Under the pieces are notes generated by a model that was not told where the DNA came from, searched no databases, and saw only the letters and a list, made by a program, of their open reading frames with translations. Shown here piece by piece: positions 52,770 through 61,947 of a DNA stretch of 64,000 nucleotides. Position 1 is the stretch's first letter, and the number at the start of each line of letters is the position of its first letter. A program made the translations under genes and the position numbers. The stretch lies in NCBI GenBank assembly GCA_000433535.1, contig FR892671.1, forward strand, positions 190,041 through 254,040, read 5' to 3'. This DNA comes from Dorea sp. CAG:317 (GTDB lineage: Bacteria; Bacillota; Clostridia; Lachnospirales; Lachnospiraceae).

Positions 52770-53912
52770 TTAGGAGTGAATAGCAACAATCAGTCTAAAC
52801 ACCTGCTCTACCGTTTCCATGAGATTTCTTCTGGCATTCTCTGCGTCCATCGCATCTTCCAATGTAGTAATCCCTCTTAAAATAGGGAAAAATGCATGAA
52901 TTCCCTCTTCGTTACATTTTCTGGCATCTTTCGTCACGCTCCCTGCAAAAGCAAGCACCGGAATCTTGTATTTTCCTGCCAGTTTTGCAACACCTACCGG
53001 CGCTTTTCCCATCGCAGTCTGCCCGTCAAGACGCCCTTCACCGGTAATAACAATATCTGCATCTTGAATATACTGTTCTAATTTTGTTTCTTCTAAAACT
53101 ATTTTGATTCCTGACTCCAACACCGCATTGGTAAATGTAAGGAACGCAAAACCAAGCCCTCCTGCTGCCCCAGTCCCCGGATGCTCCGCATCAGCCCTCT
53201 CAGAACAGTTGGCCGCCAGCTTGGCATAATCGGCTAACCATTGATCCATCTCCCGGACCATTTCCGGCGTCGCCCCTTTTTGCGGTCCGTACACAGCGCT
53301 GGCTCCCAGTGGTCCACACAGTGGATTTGTCACATCACAGGCAACTTTAAACTCACACTGTGCAAGCTCCGGTAATACATGTTCCTTCCTGATCTCAGCC
53401 AGATCTTCCAACCCTTTTGCCCCATAAGGAACCGCATTCCCTTTGCTGTTCAAAAAATCATATCCAAGCGCCTGCAACATTCCGATTCCGCCGTCATTCG
53501 TTGCACTTCCACCAATGCCGACCACAAATTTCCGACAGCCCTTCTCAATGGCATCCCAGATCATCTCACCGACACCGTAAGTCGTTGTAAACAGTGGATT
53601 TTTCTTCTCGTCCGGAACCAGTGTGATTCCTGCTGCCGCTGACATTTCTATCACTGCCATTTTCGCTTCTTCTATGATCCCATATGCAGCATCCACTTTG
53701 TCCCCAAGCGGTCCTGTAACACGAACCTTCCGCAAGCTGCCATTCATCCCCTGCACAAGTGCATCTACCGTTCCTTCTCCACCGTCTGCCAGTGGTCTTA
53801 CCTCCACCTTGGCTTCGGCATCCGCACGGTAGATTCCTTCTGCGATTGCATTGCCTGCCTCCATAGAACTTAAACTTCCTTTTAATGAATCAATCGCAAC
53901 TACTGCTTTCAT
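52770..53912 (-). CDS. Glycerate kinase (GarK/GlxK family)
   Basis: A 380-residue type I glycerate kinase. It begins MKAVVAIDSLKGSLSSMEAG and contains VRPLADGGEGTVDALV, VVGIGGSATNDGGIGMLQALG and VITGEGRLDGQTAMGKAP, all family signatures. It phosphorylates D-glycerate (usually to 2-phosphoglycerate). The start at 53912 has AAGGAG six bases upstream. It lies 49 bp before pgcA and may be cotranscribed with it. Confidence 0.92.
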   Translation of the reverse strand: MKAVVAIDSLKGSLSSMEAGNAIAEGIYRADAEAKVEVRPLADGGEGTVDALVQGMNGSLRKVRVTGPLGDKVDAAYGIIEEAKMAVIEMSAAAGITLVPDEKKNPLFTTTYGVGEMIWDAIEKGCRKFVVGIGGSATNDGGIGMLQALGYDFLNSKGNAVPYGAKGLEDLAEIRKEHVLPELAQCEFKVACDVTNPLCGPLGASAVYGPQKGATPEMVREMDQWLADYAKLAANCSERADAEHPGTGAAGGLGFAFLTFTNAVLESGIKIVLEETKLEQYIQDADIVITGEGRLDGQTAMGKAPVGVAKLAGKYKIPVLAFAGSVTKDARKCNEEGIHAFFPILRGITTLEDAMDAENARRNLMETVEQVFRLIVAIHS

Positions 53913-53952
53913 TCTTTGCTCCTTTCCCGAACCCTTTGTATTCTTCATTCAT

Positions 53953-54279
53953 TTATGAAACAGAAATATGCTTACATGCAAGATGGCTTCCTTCAAGCAC
54001 ACCTATGCCAATCGCCCCTTTCAAATACGGATGTTCGATATCCCGGATTGATAATATATTCTGTCCATCTGCATCTACAGAAATGATATCATGTTCCGCG
54101 TGAATTGTAATCTTATATTCCTGTCCGTGATGCCACAGAAAATCTGCAGCCGCAAGAACTCTATAATCATTTTCCTTTTTCAGTATTCCAATCTTATGAT
54201 CGGGAAGCAGCGCCGCCGCATAACAACGCCCTCCTCCCTGAACTCTCACATACTCTGATATATATATTTGACTAATCAC
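53953..54279 (-). pseudogene. C-terminal remnant of an ADP-ribosylglycohydrolase-associated beta-sandwich domain
   Basis: A 108-codon GTG-started frame whose sequence (VRVQGGGRCYAAALLPD, YRVLAAADFLWHHGQEYKI, YLKGAIGIGVLEGSHLACK) resembles the jelly-roll domain found at the C-terminus of long ADP-ribosylglycohydrolase-family proteins in this lineage. No N-terminal catalytic part is present and no ribosome site precedes it. I read it as the tail of a lost gene, next to a second decayed gene; a stand-alone small binding protein is the alternative. Confidence 0.5.
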
Positions 54280-54354
54280 GTCTGTATACTATAATAAGTA
54301 GAGTGAATCATTAGAATACTTTCATGTACGAAAGAAGAAAGGAATCAAAATAAC

Positions 54355-55316
54355 ATGACACAAAAACAAACAGATAACTCCTCTCCTGCATGCGTGGTGA
54401 TCGCTATCGGACTTTCCCTTCTGCCTGTTGGAATGGATTCTTGGGGAGGCGGAACCGGATCTGAGACTTTTGGAATGTGGTGCCACCTGTTCGTCGGCGG
54501 AGTCACACTGATCGTCTGCCTTATTTCCCGCTATAAGTTTCCGGGAATTTACAAAAACTTAAATATTCTGGTTGGTCTGTTTGCCGGCTATGTTCTATCT
54601 GCCATTTTCACTCTAGCGGGAATTGCTCCGATGATTGATTTTTCAGGCATTACAACAACCATTGAGCAGGTCGGCTTTTTCAGCCTTCCGAAACTGGTCT
54701 TCTTCACCAGTCACAAACCGGTTTTCCATCTGGGCGCATTTTTTACAATTGCCATTGTATACCTTGTGTCTGCTGCCGAGACTACCGGTGCGACTACTGC
54801 GGTCTGCAAAGGAGCGCTCGGACGGGACATCAAAATGGAAGAGCTCCAGGGTTCTCTTGCAGTAGACGGATTCTCCAGCGCGATTTCCGGTTGTTTCGGA
54901 TGCCTTCCGCTTACCTCGTTCAGCCAAAATGTAGGGCTCGTCACGATGACTGGTGTCATTAACCGACAATCTTAATGGGCGCACTGATCATGATACTGAC
55001 GTCTTTATTCCCTCCTCTTGGCGCATTTTTTAATTCTCTTCCTCAGTCCGTTCTCGGCGGATGTACTGTTATGATGTTTGGCTCCATCATGTATGAAGGA
55101 GTAAAGATGCTCAAAGAATGTGAATTTAATGACCGGACGATGATCATTGTTTCTCTTTCTTTCTGCATTGGTGTCGGATTAACACAGACTTCCGGCAACT
55201 TCTTCTCTGCATTTCCTGCATTTGTAGGTGATATTTTCAATGGAAATGCAGTTGCAGGAGTATTTGTGATCTCCTTATTATTGAGCTTATTCCTGCCTAA
55301 GGAAAAGGAAGCGTAG
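54355..55316 (+). pseudogene. NCS2-family uracil/xanthine permease, deleted and frameshifted
   Basis: Two frames make one protein. 54355-54975 reads from a short hydrophilic start straight into IGLSLLPVGMDSWGGGTG, a segment normally about 130-150 residues into NCS2 permeases, so the first membrane helices are deleted. At about 54970 the frame ends after GVINRQ, while the next frame continues LMGALIMILTSLFPPLGAFF to 55316; one extra base would restore the family sequence. Purine or pyrimidine import is therefore presumably lost. A hairpin terminator follows. Confidence 0.85.
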
Positions 55317-55352
55317 CCAGTAGCTTTATTATGATTTATATGTTATAAACAA

Positions 55353-55382
55353 GGGAGCATATCACTTGACTGATATGCTCCC
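55353..55382. terminator. Bidirectional terminator between permease pseudogene and V-ATPase operon
   Basis: Perfect 12-bp stem GGGAGCATATCA / TGATATGCTCCC with loop CTTGAC; followed on the plus strand by TGTTATTCTTTT. It lies 16 bp from the stop of the V-ATPase D gene on the other strand. Confidence 0.82.
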
Positions 55383-55397
55383 CTGTTATTCTTTTCC

Positions 55398-56057
55398 CTA
55401 TGCTCTCTCACTATAGTGATGTGCTTCTTCAAGCATCATATCTTTTACTTTCATCAAACGAATCTGGGAACTTCTTTCATTTTCATCCAGCTTCATTGTG
55501 ATATATTTGATCGTTGCCTGAGCCTCCGGAATCGTCACATGCTCCAGCGCATTTACACGACGTCTTGTCTTCTCAATCTCCGCCGCCATGAGCTGACATG
55601 CTTTTTCTGTCTCTGCAAGCTTCAACATATCCGGCAGAATATCTGCCAATGATTTTACCGCACCATCCAGATCACTGGAAGTAAATGCGAATCCATAAGA
55701 ATAAATGTCGTTGGCATCCGCTGTCCTTGTCTTTGTCTCATAGACCGGGATATCAACACTCATAACATTTTTCTGTTCTACATTCAGATTCACTTCCTGC
55801 TTCGGTGCCATCAATGCTGTATTTAATGTAGCTTCGTCCATGCCTGCCTTCGCTATGACAAAATTCTTATTTGCAGAGAGGATTCCGGCTTCTACTTTTT
55901 TTCTAAGCGCCATGTTCTCCTTGACCAGTTCAAGAAACTGACGCATCAGCTCGTCTCGCTTATCTTTCAGAAGTTTGTGTCCTCTTCTGGCTGTAACAAG
56001 CTTTTTCTTTGTTTTTGTCAGCTCCATACGGGTAGGAGTAATCTGCTTTTTAGCCAT
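55398..56057 (-). CDS. ntpD: V-type ATPase subunit D
   Basis: A 219-residue central-stalk subunit with the diagnostic N-terminus ITPTRMELTKTKKKLVTARRGHKLLKDKRDEL and a long helical C-terminus (IKYITMKLDENERSSQIRLMKVKD). It forms the rotor axle in the A3B3 ring. GGAGG ribosome site. It is the last gene of the operon, but 241 bp of repeats separate it from subunit B, which may uncouple its translation from the rest. Confidence 0.95.
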   Translation of the reverse strand: MAKKQITPTRMELTKTKKKLVTARRGHKLLKDKRDELMRQFLELVKENMALRKKVEAGILSANKNFVIAKAGMDEATLNTALMAPKQEVNLNVEQKNVMSVDIPVYETKTRTADANDIYSYGFAFTSSDLDGAVKSLADILPDMLKLAETEKACQLMAAEIEKTRRRVNALEHVTIPEAQATIKYITMKLDENERSSQIRLMKVKDMMLEEAHHYSERA

Positions 56058-56081
56058 CGTTTTCCTCCTTCATTTGGGTTT

Positions 56082-56230
56082 GCTGCGGGCCCTCGCCTTA
56101 TCGGCTTTTTCGCCATGCCCAGCTCGAATCCGCTTCGCTCCTTCTCGCTGCGGGCCCTCGCCCTTTCGGCTTTCTAGCCATGCCCAGCTCGAATCCGCTT
56201 CGCTCCTTCTCGCTGCGGGCTTGCGCCCTA
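56082..56230. repeat. 65-bp tandem repeat in the V-ATPase operon
   Basis: Two complete 65-bp units start at 56082 and 56147 (GCTGCGGGCCCTCGCC...), nearly identical, and a third partial unit starts at 56212. The repeat is GC-rich compared with its surroundings and contains, on the minus strand, GGCATGGC followed by a stretch like the start of the subunit D gene. It lies in the B-D spacer. Confidence 0.85.
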
Positions 56231-56231
56231 T

Positions 56232-56291
56232 ACAGATATAGAAAAGTTCTCATTTGCAAGCAAGCTTGCATGATACCTTTTCTATATCTGT
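56232..56291. repeat. Long hairpin with 15-bp perfect arms beside the tandem repeat
   Basis: Arms ACAGATATAGAAAAG (56232-56246) and CTTTTCTATATCTGT (56277-56291), with an inner dyad TGCAAG/CTTGCA. It begins 8 bp downstream of the ntpB stop on the minus strand. No T-tract follows it. It could be an mRNA stability or processing element or a small mobile hairpin element. Confidence 0.75.
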
Positions 56292-56298
56292 GCATGGC

Positions 56299-57672
56299 TT
56301 ATTGCTTTCCATAATACATATCTAAGAATTTGTCATCGATACGTTTCAGTTCTGCTCTTGGCAGCATAGACAGGAGTTTCCAGCCGATTTCTAATGTTTC
56401 TTCTATGGATCGATCTGTGTTATACCCCTGAGATACGTATTCTTTCTCGAACGCTTCTGCGAATTCTGCATATTTCAGATCTATTTCTGTAAGTGCTGCT
56501 TCTCCGAGAATCGTCATCAGCTCTTTGGCATCTTTACCACGAGAGTATGCTGCAAATAACTGGTTCATCGTGTTGGAGTGGTCTGCTCTTGTCTTTCCTT
56601 CTCCGATACCTTTATCTTTCAGACGGGAAAGTGACGGTAATACATCGATTGGCGGCTGCAATCCCTTTCGGTACAGCTCACGGCTTAAGATTACCTGTCC
56701 CTCTGTGATATATCCGGTAAGGTCCGGAATTGGATGTGTCTTATCATCCTCAGGCATTGTCAGAATCGGGATCATTGTAATACTTCCGTTCTTGCCTCTC
56801 TGGCGTCCGGCTCTCTCATACATGGTCGCAAGGTCTGTATACATATAGCCCGGATATCCACGACGTCCCGGAACCTCTTTCTTCGCTGCAGAAATCTCAC
56901 GAAGTGCGTCTGCGTAGTTTGTGATATCTGTCAAGATAACCAATACATGCATATCTTTCTCAAATGCCAGATATTCTGCCGCAGTCAGCGCCATACGAGG
57001 TGTGGAAATACGCTCAACCGCCGGGTCATTTGCCAGGTTAATAAACAGCACGGTTCGATCAATCGCTCCGGTCTCTTTGAAGGACTCTATGAAATAGTTG
57101 GACTCTTCAAATGTAATACCCATAGCGGCAAATACAACCGCGAATTTTTCGTCTGTACCGCGTACCTTCGCCTGTCTTGCAATCTGGGCTGCCAGCTGAG
57201 AATGCGGCAGACCGGAACAGGAGAAGATTGGCAGCTTCTGTCCACGAACCAATGTATTCAGTCCGTCAATGGCAGATACTCCCGTCTGGATAAATTCCTC
57301 CGGATATACTCTTGCTGCCGGATTCATCGGAAGACCATTAATATCTCTTCTTTCTTCCGGTAAAATCTCCGGGCCATCATCAATCGGACGTCCAAGTCCA
57401 TCGAAGACACGTCCGAGCATATCGCCGGACACACCCAATTCCATTGTTCGTCCAAGAAAACGCACTTTACTGTTACTCAAATTAATACCGGCTGCATTTT
57501 CATAGAGCTGTACAACCACATTGTCTCCATCTACTTCTAAGACTTTACAACGACGTTTTTCTCCACTGGCAAGCTCGATTTCTCCAAGCTCATCAAAGGT
57601 AACGCCCTCTACTCCTTTTACCATCATCAGCGGTCCGGCAACTTCCTGAATTGTTCTATATTCTTTTGGCAT
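56299..57672 (-). CDS. ntpB: V-type ATPase subunit B
   Basis: A 457-residue non-catalytic nucleotide-binding subunit: [42 protein letters not shown] (degenerate P-loop typical of B), [20 protein letters not shown] and [21 protein letters not shown]. It alternates with subunit A in the hexamer. It starts 2 bp after the A stop. AAGGAGG ribosome site. Confidence 0.97.
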   Translation of the reverse strand: MPKEYRTIQEVAGPLMMVKGVEGVTFDELGEIELASGEKRRCKVLEVDGDNVVVQLYENAAGINLSNSKVRFLGRTMELGVSGDMLGRVFDGLGRPIDDGPEILPEERRDINGLPMNPAARVYPEEFIQTGVSAIDGLNTLVRGQKLPIFSCSGLPHSQLAAQIARQAKVRGTDEKFAVVFAAMGITFEESNYFIESFKETGAIDRTVLFINLANDPAVERISTPRMALTAAEYLAFEKDMHVLVILTDITNYADALREISAAKKEVPGRRGYPGYMYTDLATMYERAGRQRGKNGSITMIPILTMPEDDKTHPIPDLTGYITEGQVILSRELYRKGLQPPIDVLPSLSRLKDKGIGEGKTRADHSNTMNQLFAAYSRGKDAKELMTILGEAALTEIDLKYAEFAEAFEKEYVSQGYNTDRSIEETLEIGWKLLSMLPRAELKRIDDKFLDMYYGKQ

Positions 57673-57674
57673 AA

Positions 57675-59444
57675 TTAGAAGTCCTCCTTCCCGAATGTTC
57701 CTTTAATTTCTTCTCGAAGTTCATTCATGATCTTCTCGTACTCTTCTTCAATCTGATCGGTAGTTGTATATTTATAACGTCCGATTCGCTCTCTTACTTC
57801 CATAACCAGAAGCTCTTTCATCGGAGCGCCTTTTGCCAGTGCTTCGCTTGCCTGATCGTAAAAGGCAAGTACGAGTTTCATCATCAAATACTGTTTGCGA
57901 AGCGGTGTGTACGTATCAATCTCATGGAAAGAGTTCTGATGTAAGAAGTCTTCACGGATTGATCTTGCCGCCTCCATTTTCAGACGGTCACTCGGAGACA
58001 GCGCATCCATACCTACCATCTGCACAATTTCTTCCAGAGCCGCCTCTTCTGTCAAAAGGCTCATCATTCTCTGTCTGTCACTCATCCAGTCTTCTGCTAC
58101 CGTATTGTTAAACCAATCCCGCATATTGTCGAGATACAGGGAATAGCTGGTCAGCCAGTTGATCGCCGGGAAATGTCTCTTATATGCCAGCGCAGAATCC
58201 AATCCCCAGAACACCTTCACGATACGAAGCGTTGCCTGCGATACCGGCTCAGAAGTATCACCACCCGGTGGAGATACTGCTCCGATTACAGACAGAGAAC
58301 CTTCTCTTCCTTCTTTTCCAAGCGACTGTACACGTCCTGCTCTCTCATAGAATTCTGCAAGACGAGATCCAAGGTATGCCGGATATCCTTCCTCACCCGG
58401 CATTTCTTCCAGACGTCCTGACATCTCACGAAGAGCCTCTGCCCAACGGGATGTTGAGTCTGCCATCAACGCTACCGAGTATCCCATATCACGGAAATAT
58501 TCTGCGATTGTAATTCCTGTATAAATAGATGCCTCACGAGCTGCAAACGGCATGTCGGATGTATTTGCGATCAGAACGGTTCTCTCCATCAGGGAACGAC
58601 CTGTCTTCGGGTCCTTCAGCTCCGGGAATTCATTCAAAACGTCCGTCATCTCATTTCCACGCTCACCACATCCGATATAAACTACGATATCTGCCTCTGC
58701 CCATTTCGCAAGCTGATGCTGGATCACTGTTTTACCACTTCCGAAAGGTCCCGGAACGGCAGCTACACCGCCTTTTGCGATCGGGAAGAAGGTATCTACT
58801 ACACGCTGTCCTGTTACAAGCGGTGCGTCGAGAGGAAGCTTTTTCACATATGGACGTCCTTTACGAACCGGCCACTTCTGCATCATTGTAAGCTCCTTAT
58901 CACCGTCTTTTGTCGAGAGAACAGCCACCACTTCCTCTACGGTAAATTCTCCTGCTTTGATCTCTTTCACCGTACCTGCAAGACCATACGGAACCATAAT
59001 TTTCTGTTCTACAACTGCGGTTTCCTGAACGGTGCCGAGTACATCTCCTGCGGACACCTCATCACCGACTTTTGCAACCGGGACAAATTCCCATTTTTTA
59101 TCTCTCTTCAGGGATGCAACCTCAACTCCACGCTGTAAGTTATTTCCTGAAATCTTCATAATATCATCAAGCGGACGCTGGATTCCATCGTAAATGCTTG
59201 TGATAAGACCAGGGCCAAGTTCTACGGACATTGGTGCGCCTGTAGATTCTACCGGCTCACCAGGTCCAAGACCTGACGTCTCTTCATATACCTGAATGGA
59301 TGCCTCATCACCATGCATCTCGATGATCTCTCCGATCAGACGTTTCTCGCTGACACGTACAACGTCGGACATATTCGCATCACGCATACCGGACGCGATG
59401 ACCAGCGGTCCTGCTACTTTTTTGATCGTACCTGTACTACTCAT
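57675..59444 (-). CDS. ntpA: V-type ATPase catalytic subunit A
   Basis: A 589-residue catalytic subunit: N-terminal beta barrel, the A-specific non-homologous region (about 110-190), Walker [16 protein letters not shown] (about 230-244), [12 protein letters not shown] and [36 protein letters not shown]. It hydrolyses or makes ATP. AAGGTG ribosome site. No intein is present. Confidence 0.97.
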   Translation of the reverse strand: MSSTGTIKKVAGPLVIASGMRDANMSDVVRVSEKRLIGEIIEMHGDEASIQVYEETSGLGPGEPVESTGAPMSVELGPGLITSIYDGIQRPLDDIMKISGNNLQRGVEVASLKRDKKWEFVPVAKVGDEVSAGDVLGTVQETAVVEQKIMVPYGLAGTVKEIKAGEFTVEEVVAVLSTKDGDKELTMMQKWPVRKGRPYVKKLPLDAPLVTGQRVVDTFFPIAKGGVAAVPGPFGSGKTVIQHQLAKWAEADIVVYIGCGERGNEMTDVLNEFPELKDPKTGRSLMERTVLIANTSDMPFAAREASIYTGITIAEYFRDMGYSVALMADSTSRWAEALREMSGRLEEMPGEEGYPAYLGSRLAEFYERAGRVQSLGKEGREGSLSVIGAVSPPGGDTSEPVSQATLRIVKVFWGLDSALAYKRHFPAINWLTSYSLYLDNMRDWFNNTVAEDWMSDRQRMMSLLTEEAALEEIVQMVGMDALSPSDRLKMEAARSIREDFLHQNSFHEIDTYTPLRKQYLMMKLVLAFYDQASEALAKGAPMKELLVMEVRERIGRYKYTTTDQIEEEYEKIMNELREEIKGTFGKEDF

Positions 59445-59507
59445 GTGGACGAATCACCTTACCTTTCCTACAAATTTACCACTGCACAGCTCTTACACCG
59501 GCATGGT

Positions 59508-59828
59508 TTAGCTGTCACCAAACAAAATGTCAGATCCTACAGCTATCTCTACGGATTTTTTCACTCCCGCTACTCCGGCTCCGGTATTTCCTGCAATTCC
59601 CGGAATCTGGATAATAGCCGGAATGATCTGCTCCTGATATTTTGAAATCTCATGCTTTAACTGTGCGGCACACGCTTCCGTGATATAGATCACACCGTAA
59701 TCTCCTGCTGCCAGTTTTGAAAGCATCTCTGCGGCTTCTTCCTGAGTCTCAACCGGAAATGTATCAAGTCCCAGTGCAGCGAAACCGTAAATGCTATCGT
59801 AATCGCCTAATACTGCAATCTTATACAT
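59508..59828 (-). CDS. ntpF: V-type ATPase subunit F
   Basis: A 106-residue Rossmann-like subunit: MYKIAVLGDYDSIYGFAALGLDTF and VIYITEACAAQL, and a C-terminal helix. It binds subunit D in the rotor. It overlaps subunit C by 8 nt. The spacer to subunit A is 63 bp with no notable structure. Confidence 0.92.
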   Translation of the reverse strand: MYKIAVLGDYDSIYGFAALGLDTFPVETQEEAAEMLSKLAAGDYGVIYITEACAAQLKHEISKYQEQIIPAIIQIPGIAGNTGAGVAGVKKSVEIAVGSDILFGDS

Positions 59829-60789
59829 ACATTTCCCTTACCCTTTCCCGAATAGAATCATCCGGCAGATCACTTCGCTTACCGGAAAGAATGATTCGCA
59901 CCGTTTTTATTTCATTCTGTCTTGCGATCACATAAGCAATCACAGGACCTATTGTAAATGCATTATATTTCTGCGGACTGATGGTTTCAATAATACGATT
60001 ATCGCACCAGCGTTCAAATGCAGACGGAGATTCCGCTAACGCTTCTGCCCCTTCCGCATAGACGGTTCCGAGCAGATAATCTCTCAGTGCATCTGCTCCT
60101 GCCAATGCTGCTTTTGCAAGCTTATCAACACTGACGCTATCACATTCTGCCATCGCCCGCTTCATGAATTCTATTGATTTTGCGGTTTTCTGCGCACGCA
60201 CGGCAATCTTTATATCTGCAACTGCAACGGTAGATTCTGCATAATCCCGAATAATCTGGTCTTTTGCTTCTTTTCCCGCTTTATAGATTGCATCAAGCGC
60301 TGCCCTGTCGATCATCACGTCGCACAATTGACCGTCTCCTGTATGAAGAAAAGATTCATACGCTTCTGCTGCCACATGCTGCATATTTGCCGGAAGCTTA
60401 CCAAAGTTCTTCTCCTTCACAATCTCCAGCATCTCACTGCCCGGAATGGATACATCTTCATAGAAAATGTGGCGTTTTTTCCCTTCCGTACAGGTTTCCT
60501 TGATGGCTGCTTTCAGATTGTGAAAAAGCTTCGGATAAGAAAGCACCGCAAAGTGTTCCATTCCAACGGATAATTCCTTTACCACTTCCCACACCTTTTC
60601 TTCTTCTCTGGTCAATATGGCCTCGGCGTTTCCCGATGTTTCAGAGTCTCCCCATCCCTTCTCTTCCAGGAACTGAAGACACTGCTCATAGCTCTGGCAC
60701 CCGATCAGCTGATCAATGGTGCTGTTAGAAAACAGGGAAACTTCCAGCGCCCTTATGCGCGCAACCGCATAGGTATACTTTTCACTCAT
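59821..60789 (-). CDS. ntpC: V-type ATPase subunit C
   Basis: A 322-residue all-helical subunit (the d/AC39 type) that couples the membrane rotor ring to the DF stalk. Characteristic are the N-terminal YTYAVARIRALEVSLFS and the C-terminal NAFTIGPVIAYVIARQNEIKTVRIILSGKR. AGGAGG ribosome site; lies between E and F as in other bacterial V-ATPase operons. Confidence 0.93.
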   Translation of the reverse strand: MSEKYTYAVARIRALEVSLFSNSTIDQLIGCQSYEQCLQFLEEKGWGDSETSGNAEAILTREEEKVWEVVKELSVGMEHFAVLSYPKLFHNLKAAIKETCTEGKKRHIFYEDVSIPGSEMLEIVKEKNFGKLPANMQHVAAEAYESFLHTGDGQLCDVMIDRAALDAIYKAGKEAKDQIIRDYAESTVAVADIKIAVRAQKTAKSIEFMKRAMAECDSVSVDKLAKAALAGADALRDYLLGTVYAEGAEALAESPSAFERWCDNRIIETISPQKYNAFTIGPVIAYVIARQNEIKTVRIILSGKRSDLPDDSIRERVREMYV

Positions 60790-60809
60790 GTTACTCCTCC
60801 TGTTGCGCG

Positions 60810-61403
60810 TTACGCGAATATGATACGATGCACTTTATCAGACAACTCATCTTTTTTCGCATCAAAAATTGCCTGCAAGGTACAATTTTCTTCTATGCCT
60901 CCATAGGCGAGGACAAATCCATTTTCTATTTTTCTGCCTTCTTCCGAGATGACCAGACTTCCGCCTTTTGATGCTGCCGATTTTTCTACTTCTGCCCGAA
61001 AATCATTCGACATTCTCGCAAGGTCAGAAGCTGCAAAAAAGATCTCTCCTGCTTCCGGCAGTGCATATTTATCAAGCATCTTAAGAAGAAGAGCAAAATA
61101 TTCTTTCTCGTCCATAGCAATCAGGGAATCGTATGCTTTCTTAAGCACATCTGCGATTACTTCCTGCTTCGCTTCCAGAATTCTGGTTCTTCTCTTAAGA
61201 TCAATTGCCGATGCCACTCTCTCTTCATAAGCTTTCACATCTGCCTCTGACTTGCGCTGTGCAAGTTCACTTGATTTCTCTGCTTCTGCCTCGGCCTGAC
61301 TTGTGATCTTTTGAGCATCCGCTTTTGCTTCTTCGACCTTATTGTCTGCCAAAGCCCTGGCTTCGCTCAGAATCTGGCTTTTCATTTTCTCTAATCCAGT
61401 CAT
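60810..61403 (-). CDS. ntpE: V-type ATPase subunit E
   Basis: A 197-residue peripheral stalk subunit with a long charged N-terminal coiled coil (about 5-80, rich in Ala, Glu, Lys) and a globular C-terminal domain ending LQAIFDAKKDELSDKVHRIIF. It pairs with a subunit G/H, not seen in this window and possibly encoded beyond the right edge. AAGGAG ribosome site. Confidence 0.93.
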   Translation of the reverse strand: MTGLEKMKSQILSEARALADNKVEEAKADAQKITSQAEAEAEKSSELAQRKSEADVKAYEERVASAIDLKRRTRILEAKQEVIADVLKKAYDSLIAMDEKEYFALLLKMLDKYALPEAGEIFFAASDLARMSNDFRAEVEKSAASKGGSLVISEEGRKIENGFVLAYGGIEENCTLQAIFDAKKDELSDKVHRIIFA

Positions 61404-61419
61404 AGCCTTTTACTCCTTC

Positions 61420-61908
<489 letters not shown>

Positions 61909-61947
61909 CTACATTTCCTCCTTATATGTTGTTAACTTCGCTTATTA

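Noticed and set aside
54950..54990. Programmed frameshift in the NCS2 permease.
   Set aside because: No slippery heptamer is visible and the gene also lacks its N-terminal helices, so decay is the simpler reading.
56082..56230. CRISPR-like direct repeats.
   Set aside because: Units are contiguous with no unique spacers and there are no cas genes in the window.
56098..56295. 65-codon minus-strand open frame across the V-ATPase spacer.
   Set aside because: It arises from translating the 65-bp tandem repeat and hairpin; no homology or ribosome site.
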